Notes under the pieces: model-generated
Seen by the model: the letters and a program-made list of their open reading frames with translations, nothing else
What the model was told of the DNA's origin: nothing
Databases searched by the model: none
DNA from: Syntrophobacterales bacterium
GTDB lineage: Bacteria > Desulfobacterota > Desulfobaccia > Desulfobaccales > 0-14-0-80-60-11
Assembly: GCA_020052215.1 (NCBI GenBank)
Contig: JAGVPN010000408.1
Location: forward strand, 1 to 8,375
Length of the DNA stretch: 8,375 bases
Direction: 5' to 3'
Position numbers and translations under genes: made by a program
Shown here: positions 1 through 5,813 of the stretch, piece by piece
Position numbering within the stretch: position 1 is the first letter of the stretch
How the letters are laid out: each line of letters opens with the position of its first letter

Positions 1-2922
1 GACAAGACCTTTCCCACCAATGACTGCGCCATGTGAATTATCTCGCCCAAGCTGGTCGAGGTCGGCCGGCACATTAACATTGAGGTCATGGCTCCGGCGG
101 AGGTTGTCGGGATCAGTGGCGAGCCGGGGAATTTCTCGGTCAAGGTGCGCCAGAAGGCGCGCTATATCGACATGGCGAAGTGCATCTCCTGCGGTCTCTG
201 CGCTGAGAAATGCCCCAAGAAGGTGCCCGACGAATACAACATGGGCCTGGCCAAGCGTAAGTCGGCTTACTTGAGTTATGCCCAGGCGGTGCCCCCCAAG
301 TATGCCATTGATAAAGATACCTGCATCTATTTCAAAAAAGGCGGCAAGTGCAAGGCCTGTGAAAAATTCTGCCCCACCGGGGCGGTGGATTTTGATCAGC
401 AGGATGTGGACCGGGATATCAATGTCGGTGCGGTCATTCTGGCGGCCGGCTTTCAACCCTACGATCCCAGCCGCTACAGCGCCTATAATTACACCAAGCT
501 CCCCAATGTCATCACCGGCATGGAATTCGAGCGGATCCTGGCCGCGGCCGGACCCTTCTCGGGCCACATGGTCAGGCCTTCGGACCACAAGGAACCCACC
601 AAGATCGCCTGGCTCCAGTGCGTCGGTTCCCGGGATGTAAATCACTGCGACCACAGCTATTGCTCGGCGGTGTGCTGCATGTATGCCATCAAAGAAGCGA
701 TCATCGCCAAGGAGCATAGCAAAGTGCCCCTGGATGCCGCGATTTTCTTCATGGATATGCGCACCCACGGCAAAGAATTCGAAAAGTATTACTGGCGGGC
801 CCGGGACGAGCAGGGGGTCCGGTTCATCCGCTCCCGGGTGCACACCATCGATCCGGTGCCCGGCTCCGATGACGTCAACATCCGGTATCTTGACGAACAC
901 GGCAACTTAAAAGATGAGATCTTTGAACTGGTGATCCTCTCGGTGGGCATGGAAGTGGCCCCCGAAGTGATGGCCCTGGGCAAGACCCTGGGGGTTGGGC
1001 TCAACTCCGACCAGTTCGCGGATACCTCTTCCTTTACCCCGGTGTCCACCAGCCGGCCCGGAGTTTTTGTGTGCGGCGCCTTCCAGGGCCCCAAGGACAT
1101 CCCCCAGTCGGTGATGGAAGCCTCCGCCGCCGCCTCTGCGGCCAGCGAGATGTTGTCTGCCGCCCGTTACTCCCTGGCCAAGAAAAAGCCCGTGTTCGCT
1201 GAGCGGGATGTGGCCGCCGAAGAGCCCCGGATCGGCGTCTTCGTCTGTCACTGCGGCGTCAATATCGCCAGCGTGGTGGATGTGGAGGCGGTGCGGGACT
1301 ACGCCCAGACCCTCCCCCACGTGGCCTTCGTAGAGAACAGCCTGTTTGCCTGCTCCCAGGACACCCAGGGACTCATCAAGGAACGGATCAAGGAGCACAA
1401 CCTCAACCGCGTGGTGGTGGCCTCCTGCACGCCGCGCACCCATGAACCCACCTTCCAGGAGACCATCACGGAAGCCGGCCTCAACAAGTACCTCTTTCAG
1501 ATGGCCAACATCCGGGATCAGGGCTCCTGGGTTCACCAGAACGAGCCGGCAGCCGCCACCCATCGGGCCAAGGACCAGGTCCGCATGGCCGTGGCCGCGG
1601 TGGGCTTGCAGCCGCCGTTGCAGGAATTCGATCTGCCGGTCACCAAGGCCGGTCTGGTTATCGGCGGCGGCGTGGCCGGTATGGAGGCCGCCCTGGGCCT
1701 GGCCAACCAGGGCTACGATGTCGCCCTGGTTGAGAAAAAGGATTTCCTGGGCGGTCATGCCCGCAAGCTCAACCATACCTGGAACGGCGAAGCGGTGCAG
1801 CCCTATGTGGATGACCTGGTGCAGCGGGTGACGGCTCACCCCAAAGTCCAGGTCCACCTGAACGCCGCAATCACCGGCGTTACGGGGTTCGTGGGAAACT
1901 TTGTTTCAACCATCGCCAGCGAGGGCCGGGAAACCGAGGTGCCCCATGGCGCCGCCATCATCGCCATCGGCGGCCATTCCTTCAAGCCCACAGAATATCT
2001 CTATAAAGAGAATCCCCGGGTGCTCCTGTCCCTGGAAATGGACCAGGCGCTGCGGGAAAAGAATCCTCTGGTCACCGGGGCCAACTCCGCGGTCTTCATC
2101 CAGTGCGTCGGCTCCCGGGAACCGGAGCGGCCCTACTGCAGCCGGGTCTGCTGTACCCACTCGGTGGAAAACGCCCTCCGGCTCAAAGAGATCAATCCCG
2201 ACATGGACGTCTACGTTCTGTACCGGGATCTCCGCACCTACGGCCTGCGGGAAAACATCTACAAAGAGGCCCGGGAAAAAGGCGTAATCTTCATCCGCTA
2301 CGACCTGGAAAACAAGCCCAAAGTCAAGCAAGCCGCGGACGGCAGCCTGACCGTGACGGTGATTGACCACATCTTGGGAATCCCGGTGCACCTGAATCCC
2401 GATGTTTTGACCCTGGCCTCGGCCATCATCGTCAAGGAACAGGAGAAGCTGGCCCAACTGTTCAAGGTGCCTTTGAACAACGACGGCTTCTTCCTGGAAG
2501 CCCATATGAAGCTCAGGCCGGTGGACTTCGCCACCGACGGCGTCTTTGTGGCCGGACTGGCCCATTATCCCAAGCCCATGGATGAAGCCATCGCCCAGGC
2601 CAAGGCGGCGGCGGCCCGGGCTGCGTTGATCCTGGCCCTGGATGTGATCCGGGCCGGCGGCGTGGTGGCCCAGGTTGACCCGGCGGCCTGTTCCGGCTGC
2701 CAGGCCTGCGTGGGGGTCTGTCCCTTTGGGGCCATCGGTTTCAAGGAAGACGAAAAACTGGCGGAAGTGAACCAGGCCCTGTGCAAGGGTTGCGGCACCT
2801 GCGCCGCCAACTGCCCCTCCGAGTGCATCACTCTCTTCGGGTTCAGCCACAAGCAGCTTTACACCCAGGTGGATGAGGCCCTGGCGGAACTGGAAGCAGA
2901 GATGGAAGAAGCTGCGGGTTGA
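1..2922 (+). CDS. hdrA: HdrA-like heterodisulfide reductase subunit A, two-module, selenocysteine-containing, 5' partial
   Basis: Iron-sulfur flavoprotein of the HdrA family, the FAD-bearing electron-bifurcating core of cytoplasmic heterodisulfide-reductase-type complexes. The frame is open from base 1 and the visible part has 973 residues. Residues 1-20 read DKTFPTNDCAM-U-IISPKLVE, the segment that follows the first FAD-binding fold in HdrA; the TGA at 34-36 is therefore read as selenocysteine (residue 12, CxxU motif). Ferredoxin-type clusters follow at Cys61/64/67/71 and 108/117/120/124. The HdrA motif QCVGSR...CxxxCC occurs twice, at Cys207/221/225/226 and Cys702/713/717/718. A second HdrA module starts near residue 411 (IGVFVCHCG) with the dinucleotide-binding GGGVAG at 555-560. 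Two more 4Fe-4S motifs close the protein (Cys897/900/903/907 and 928/931/934/938). An ATG at 88 would give a 944-residue product but would cut into a conserved domain, so it is not the start. The missing N-terminus should hold the first GxGxxG fold. mvhD follows 102 bases downstream. Family assignment is sure; the physiological substrate is not. Confidence 0.95.
34..70 (+). promoter_or_regulatory. Selenocysteine UGA codon and bacterial SECIS-like hairpin
   Basis: In-frame TGA at 34-36 followed by a hairpin that fits the bacterial SECIS pattern. Bases 51-57 (GCTGGTC) pair with 64-70 (GGCCGGC): seven pairs, two of them G-U. The six-base apical loop GAGGTC (58-63) starts with G and contains GGT, resembling the AGGTCT loop of E. 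coli fdhF. The loop begins 21 bases after the TGA, inside the spacing usually seen for bacterial elements. The hairpin would recruit the elongation factor SelB with Sec-tRNA. A competing fold (40-49 with 53-62) puts the loop too close to the TGA and has a mismatch. Protein context (NDCAM-TGA-IISPK, then uninterrupted HdrA) independently supports recoding. Confidence 0.85.
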
Positions 2923-2926
2923 TTAT

Positions 2927-2992
2927 TCTTGGCGTCTTAGCGTCTTGGCGTGAGGAGTTTCTCGCCAAGACGCCAAGGTGCCAAGGCGCCAA
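2927..2992. repeat. Long inverted repeat of CTTGGCGT-like units between hdrA and mvhD
   Basis: Bases 2927-2950 pair with 2963-2986 around a 12-base spacer (TGAGGAGTTTCT), giving about 24 RNA pairs with one mismatch (2939/2974) and three G-U pairs. The left arm is made of tandem near-copies of an octamer (CTTGGCGT, CTTAGCGT, CTTGGCG) and the right arm holds the complementary units, extended by one extra CCAAGGCGCCAA to 2992. It starts five bases after the hdrA stop and ends about 33 bases before mvhD. The modular, self-complementary make-up looks like a dispersed intergenic palindromic repeat rather than a simple terminator, since no T-run follows. In mRNA it could protect the hdrA 3' end or lower read-through into mvhD. 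Confidence 0.85.
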
Positions 2993-3024
2993 TATAATGC
3001 AACTTAAAGAGAAAAGGTTCCCAA

Positions 3025-3456
3025 ATGGCCGAAAAAGAGTACGAACCGAAAATCATTGGTTTTTTCTGTAACTGGTGCACCTATGCCGGGGCGGACCTGG
3101 CTGGCGTCAGCCGCTTGCAATACCCCCCCAACATCCGGGTGATCCGGGTCATGTGCTCCGGTACGGTCTCGCCCCACCATGTGCTCCGGGCCTTCCAGAA
3201 GGGCGCCGACGGGGTGCTCATCGGCGGCTGCCACATCGGCGACTGCCACTACCTGAAGGGCAATTACATGACCATCAAGCGCATGACCTTCCTCCAGGAC
3301 CTCCTGAAATTCACCGGCTTCGAAGATGGGCGGTTGCACCTGGAATGGATCTCCGCCGCCGAAGGTCCCAAGTTTGCCCAGGTGGTGCGGGAGTTTACCG
3401 AAAAAATCAAGAAGCTGGGCCCCTCGCGCCTGAAACTGGCGCCCAAGGCCGCATAA
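3025..3456 (+). CDS. mvhD: MvhD/FlpD-type hydrogenase iron-sulfur subunit
   Basis: Small [2Fe-2S] electron-transfer protein of the MvhD/FlpD/HdrD-linker family, 143 residues, about the family's normal length. In methanogens MvhD passes electrons from a hydrogenase or formate dehydrogenase to HdrA; its position directly after hdrA suggests the same role here. Visible family features are the N-terminal FFCNWCTYAGAD (Cys15, Cys18), VMCSG (Cys44) and GGCHIGDCHY (Cys69, Cys74), which include the cluster ligands. The ATG at 3025 is preceded by a weak purine-rich ribosome site (AAAAGG, about 3012-3016). The C-terminal tail is basic (KIKKLGPSRLKLAPKAA). No signal peptide or membrane segment, so it is cytoplasmic. 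The next gene starts 35 bases after the stop, consistent with one operon. The input partner (hydrogenase, formate dehydrogenase or the following gene product) cannot be decided from this window. Confidence 0.95.
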   Translation: MAEKEYEPKIIGFFCNWCTYAGADLAGVSRLQYPPNIRVIRVMCSGTVSPHHVLRAFQKGADGVLIGGCHIGDCHYLKGNYMTIKRMTFLQDLLKFTGFEDGRLHLEWISAAEGPKFAQVVREFTEKIKKLGPSRLKLAPKAA

Positions 3457-3491
3457 CCTGAACCATTCAGAAAGAGATAAGGAACGACTTC

Positions 3492-4301
3492 ATGGATAGG
3501 CTGCGTGAAAAGGTCCGGAACCTGCTCAAAGACGGCAAAGTGGCGGGGTATTTAGGGTATATCATGAAGGACGGCCACCCGCTGCCCCATCTGTTTACCC
3601 CGGCACGCCCGGAGGAAGTGGGCCAGGCCATCGTCGCCCCGGGGGATGCCCGTTACCCCCTGGACAAGTTGCTGCAACAGTTGGCCAAGGGCTACCCTGA
3701 CGCCACCTTTGCTGTTCAGGTGAGGGGCTGCGATGAGCGGGGCCTCAATGAGCTCTACAAGTGGGGCCAACTGGACCCGGAAAAAGTGGTCCTGGTGGGG
3801 GTTGCCTGCCCCCAGGACCAGGCCGACTACTGCGAATGCCCCGGCCCCTGGCCGTCGGTGATCGACTCCGGGAACAAGTGCAAACCGGTGCTCCGGAGCC
3901 AGCGGGTGGACCGGATCGACGCCCTGGCCGGCGAGGCGGCTTTTCAGGAGTGGATGAGCGCCTTCAATAAGTGCGTCAAGTGCTACGGCTGCCGGGATAT
4001 TTGCCCCATGTGCTTCTGCAAGGAATGCGCCCTGGAGCACCCCGACCTGATGAGCACCGGGAAGGTGCCCCCGGACAGCATCTTTCAACTGGTGCGCGCC
4101 CTCCACATGGCCGGACGCTGTATTGACTGCGGCCTGTGCGAAGAAAACTGTCCGGCGGACATTCCTTTAAGGGTGCTCTACAAGAAGGGCAACGCCTTGG
4201 TGAAAGAGATGTTCGACTACGATACCGGCTCCCTGACCACCGGCCTCTCCCCCTGGAAGTTTCTGGGAGATGAGTCCACCATGGAAACCAAACCCATGTG
4301 A
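3492..4301 (+). CDS. FrhB/FdhB-like 4Fe-4S dicluster protein of the Hdr operon
   Basis: Predicted cytoplasmic iron-sulfur protein of 269 residues, resembling the beta-subunit family of F420-reducing hydrogenases and formate dehydrogenases in its first half (VQVRGCDERGLNELYKWGQL, then VVLVGVACPQD, residues about 76-110) and a ferredoxin in its second. The metal-binding part has a dense Cys block at 161/164/167/171/174/176/179 and a classical CxxCxxCxxxCP at 210/213/216/220 followed by ADIPLRVLYKK. More cysteines at 80, 106, 114, 116 and 130 could hold a further cluster. No membrane segment is seen. Start ATG 3492 has a good ribosome site (AAGGAA, 3479-3484, seven bases away). It is the third gene after hdrA and mvhD, so it likely feeds electrons into, or takes them from, the HdrA-MvhD pair. 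This role is inferred; the electron donor is unknown and F420 use is not implied. Confidence 0.85.
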   Translation: MDRLREKVRNLLKDGKVAGYLGYIMKDGHPLPHLFTPARPEEVGQAIVAPGDARYPLDKLLQQLAKGYPDATFAVQVRGCDERGLNELYKWGQLDPEKVVLVGVACPQDQADYCECPGPWPSVIDSGNKCKPVLRSQRVDRIDALAGEAAFQEWMSAFNKCVKCYGCRDICPMCFCKECALEHPDLMSTGKVPPDSIFQLVRALHMAGRCIDCGLCEENCPADIPLRVLYKKGNALVKEMFDYDTGSLTTGLSPWKFLGDESTMETKPM

Positions 4302-4319
4302 ATCTAGCGGCAAAGAGAT

Positions 4320-4357
4320 AAACAAACCAGGCGGGCCGAAGCCCGCCTGGTTTGTTT
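4320..4357. terminator. Bidirectional rho-independent terminator
   Basis: A perfect stem: 4320-4336 pairs with 4341-4357 (17 pairs) closed by the stable tetraloop CGAA. The GC-rich core (ACCAGGCGGGC) is flanked by A-rich sequence on the left and TTTGTTTT on the right, so either strand yields a GC stem ending in a U-rich tract. It sits 18 bases after the stop of the FrhB-like gene and 72 bases beyond the stop of the convergent csrA-fliW gene, as expected for a shared terminator. Confidence 0.93.
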
Positions 4358-4429
4358 TGAAGGGGTGTACAGGGGTGAATCAACTTTGTTTCATGATTGG
4401 AACGGGGGAGTTATCCAAAACATGAAACT

Positions 4430-5191
4430 TTACTGCGCCTCCGGCAATACTCCGCCGGGAGAACCCGGTTGGGGCTGGCAGTCCGCTTTCACTGCCATAA
4501 CCGGATACTGATGGGAATAATGGGGTTTCTCGATGACCACCTGTTTGCCCAACCCCTGCCCCTGGTTAATCAGGAGTGGACTCATCAGATTGGCGGTTAT
4601 CTCCCGGGGCCGTCCCGGGGGGATGGTCAGGGTCACCAAAGCCTGCAAGTCCTCGGGACTGCTGGCGTGCAATTCTTGCAAGGTGCTCACGCCATTCTTG
4701 GGGCGATAATCCGGCACCAGGGCGAAGGGGTCAGTCACCACGAAAGCCAGAGAAGGGTTATCCACGCATTGGAGGCAATAAAAGGGCGGTTCCAGGTGGT
4801 CGTTGACCAGGGCATAACGGCACGCTTCAGGGAATCCCGGCAGTCCCGACGCGAAGGTAATGATGCGGTCTGCCGGCACCGTCACCCGGCCTAAAGCCTG
4901 GGATTCGATGGTGACGGTGGGAGATTCGGGACGAGGGGGCCGCAAGGTCAGGCGATGGGCAAACTCTAAAGCCAGGGAGTTGACCGCCTGCTGCGCCTCC
5001 TGGTAGTTGAAGCTGGCCGCCCGCAGGTTTTCATCGGTGAGGCGCTGGGCGATTTCCTCTCTCAGGACCACAATTTCCGCGGGAGCTTCAATGCCCAGCC
5101 GAATCTGCCGGCCGCGGATTTCCAGCATCACCAGCCGGATGTTGTCGCCAACCAGAATGCTTTCGCCAATCTTGCGGGTAAGTATCAGCAC
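4430..5191 (-). CDS. csrA-fliW: CsrA-FliW fusion protein
   Basis: A single 253-residue protein joining a translational regulator and its antagonist. Residues 1 to about 60 are a full CsrA (MLILTRKIGESILVGD, GRQIRLGIEAPAEI, REEI) that aligns with E. coli CsrA without gaps through residue 47, keeping Leu4 and Arg44 used in RNA binding; His43 is Leu. Residues about 61-92 form a linker, helix-like then Pro-rich. Residues about 93-235 are a full FliW: ITFASGLPGF (111-120), LAFVVTDPF (148-156), LVTLTIPP (185-192), ITANLMSPLLIN (198-209) and GKQVVIEK (215-222). CsrA binds GGA motifs in mRNA leaders; FliW is known in Bacillus and Campylobacter as a separate protein that binds CsrA and is itself titrated by flagellin. 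The start is GTG at 5191 with AGGGA seven bases upstream; the stop is TAA. No flagellar gene adjoins. Both domains are intact in one frame, so this is not a decayed or frameshifted pair. Domain calls are firm; how the fused form works is open. Confidence 0.95.
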   Translation of the reverse strand: MLILTRKIGESILVGDNIRLVMLEIRGRQIRLGIEAPAEIVVLREEIAQRLTDENLRAASFNYQEAQQAVNSLALEFAHRLTLRPPRPESPTVTIESQALGRVTVPADRIITFASGLPGFPEACRYALVNDHLEPPFYCLQCVDNPSLAFVVTDPFALVPDYRPKNGVSTLQELHASSPEDLQALVTLTIPPGRPREITANLMSPLLINQGQGLGKQVVIEKPHYSHQYPVMAVKADCQPQPGSPGGVLPEAQ

Positions 5192-5197
5192 GATGTG

Positions 5198-5205
5198 ATC
5201 CCTGT
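5198..5205 (-). promoter_or_regulatory. Shine-Dalgarno overlapping a CsrA-type binding site
   Basis: Read on the minus strand, ACAGGGAT lies seven bases before the GTG start of csrA-fliW. It matches the central ACARGGAU of the CsrA consensus (RUACARGGAUGU) at all eight positions, and its AGGGA is the only good ribosome site for the gene. CsrA bound here would block ribosome loading, so direct autorepression is plausible. A second GGA with weaker context lies about 60 bases upstream (minus strand 5261-5259). I do not see a clear hairpin presenting the GGA in a loop. Confidence 0.55.
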
Positions 5206-5289
5206 GGAAGTGAGTTGGTTGGAGTTCTCAACCGGTGCGTTAATCTGCGCCACGATAATCCACGCAAAAATTTTATTATTGAAAAATTG

Positions 5290-5307
5290 TTGCAAGTTTG
5301 TTGCCAA
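5290..5307 (-). promoter_or_regulatory. Putative sigma-54 (-24/-12) promoter of csrA-fliW
   Basis: The minus strand from 5307 to 5290 reads TTGGCAACAAACTTGCAA. The invariant GG (5305-5304) and GC (5293-5292) are separated by exactly ten bases, and the match to YTGGCACGRNNNTTGCW fails only at two central positions. The expected transcript start is near 5280 in an AT-rich run, giving a leader of about 90 bases before the GTG. Sigma-54 commonly drives flagellar genes, which suits a FliW/CsrA product. An activator binding site would be expected 100 or more bases upstream, where a long inverted repeat lies (5422-5467). Confidence 0.6.
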
Positions 5308-5813
5308 CCAGGCATTCCCGTCAGGTTATTTTAAAGATTGTCGAGGTCGGGGAAGGAATAGGGGGCTGTGGTAAATAAAGTTGATATTACGGTAAGTTAC
5401 GCATCAAGAAAGATAAACCGCCAGCCAGAGGTGGTCTGCCGCACCGGCGGCCAGACCCTGCTGGCTGCGGCTGGTAAAGCGCCCTGGCCGGGGTTTGGTA
5501 AAAAAATTTTTCCGGGAGGTGCAGACATCGAACCATGGAAATCCTCCCAGGCGTGAACCTCTGGTTATCCTTGGCCTTATTGAAATGCAAGAATGTTTAA
5601 CAAATGAACCGTTAATCTTGAAAAACCTGACTGAATGCGGCCTGGCGAAATATCTCAAAATAATCCCGCCGGCGGGGATAAGGTTACCCGGTGAGGTTCC
5701 CCCTAAGATCACCCCTAAGGTTCCGGGCAAGCCGCGGGCCAGGGCGGAGTTGCCCCAGTTGCGCTATCCGGGGACTTCTTGAAAAATCTCCCCTGCCGGT
5801 TTATAGTTATCCA
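5308..5813. other. Divergent intergenic region between csrA-fliW and mfd
   Basis: About 500 bases with no convincing gene. It is more AT-rich than its surroundings around 5311-5420 and 5560-5680 and carries two GC-rich hairpins (5422-5467 and 5512-5551). Short open frames exist, for example 5368-5556 (62 codons, GTG) and 5495-5782 (95 codons, TTG, or ATG at 5584), but neither resembles a family I know and the latter has no ribosome site at its ATG. The mfd promoter should lie here; no -35/-10 pair is good enough to name. A ribosome-site-like ATAAGG stands seven bases before an in-frame GTG at 5691, relevant to the mfd start. Confidence 0.6.
5422..5467. repeat. Strong imperfect inverted repeat / hairpin
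   Basis: Bases 5422-5428 (CAGCCAG) pair with 5461-5467, 5430-5431 with 5458-5459, 5433-5438 (GGTCTG) with 5452-5457, and 5439-5442 (CCGC) with 5447-5450, around the loop ACCG: about 19 pairs interrupted by one mismatch and two single-base bulges. On the plus strand no T-run follows; on the minus strand a loose pyrimidine run follows (TTTATCTTTCTT), so a minus-strand terminator is possible though no gene feeds it. It lies 115-160 bases upstream of the sigma-54 promoter, the right distance for an activator site. Confidence 0.6.

Noticed and set aside
40..62. Alternative hairpin just after the TGA (40-49 with 53-62)
   Set aside because: Its loop lies only about 13 bases after the TGA, it has a mismatch, and the loop lacks the G-rich feature of bacterial SECIS; the 51-70 hairpin fits better.
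20..274. An 84-codon plus-strand frame at the window start
   Set aside because: It overlaps hdrA in another frame and has the Arg/Ser-rich make-up of an out-of-frame translation.
907..2850. Long minus-strand open frames (907-1857 and 1906-2850) opposite hdrA
   Set aside because: They are antisense to a certain gene, are His/Gly-rich with no family resemblance, and result from high GC codon use.
88..2922. hdrA as a complete 944-codon gene starting at ATG 88
   Set aside because: The preceding codons 1-87 continue HdrA homology across the TGA at 34-36, so the start at 88 is internal.
4397..4894. A 165-codon plus-strand frame over csrA-fliW
   Set aside because: Lies opposite the strongly supported FliW domain and has no family likeness.
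5368..5556. A 62-codon plus-strand frame with GTG start
   Set aside because: It has purine-rich sequence upstream, but the coding part is largely the hairpin 5422-5467 and resembles no known protein.
5495..5782. A 95-codon plus-strand frame (TTG start, ATG at 5584) just before mfd
   Set aside because: No recognised family, no ribosome site at the ATG, Pro/Arg-rich tail, and it overlaps a hairpin; kept only as intergenic.
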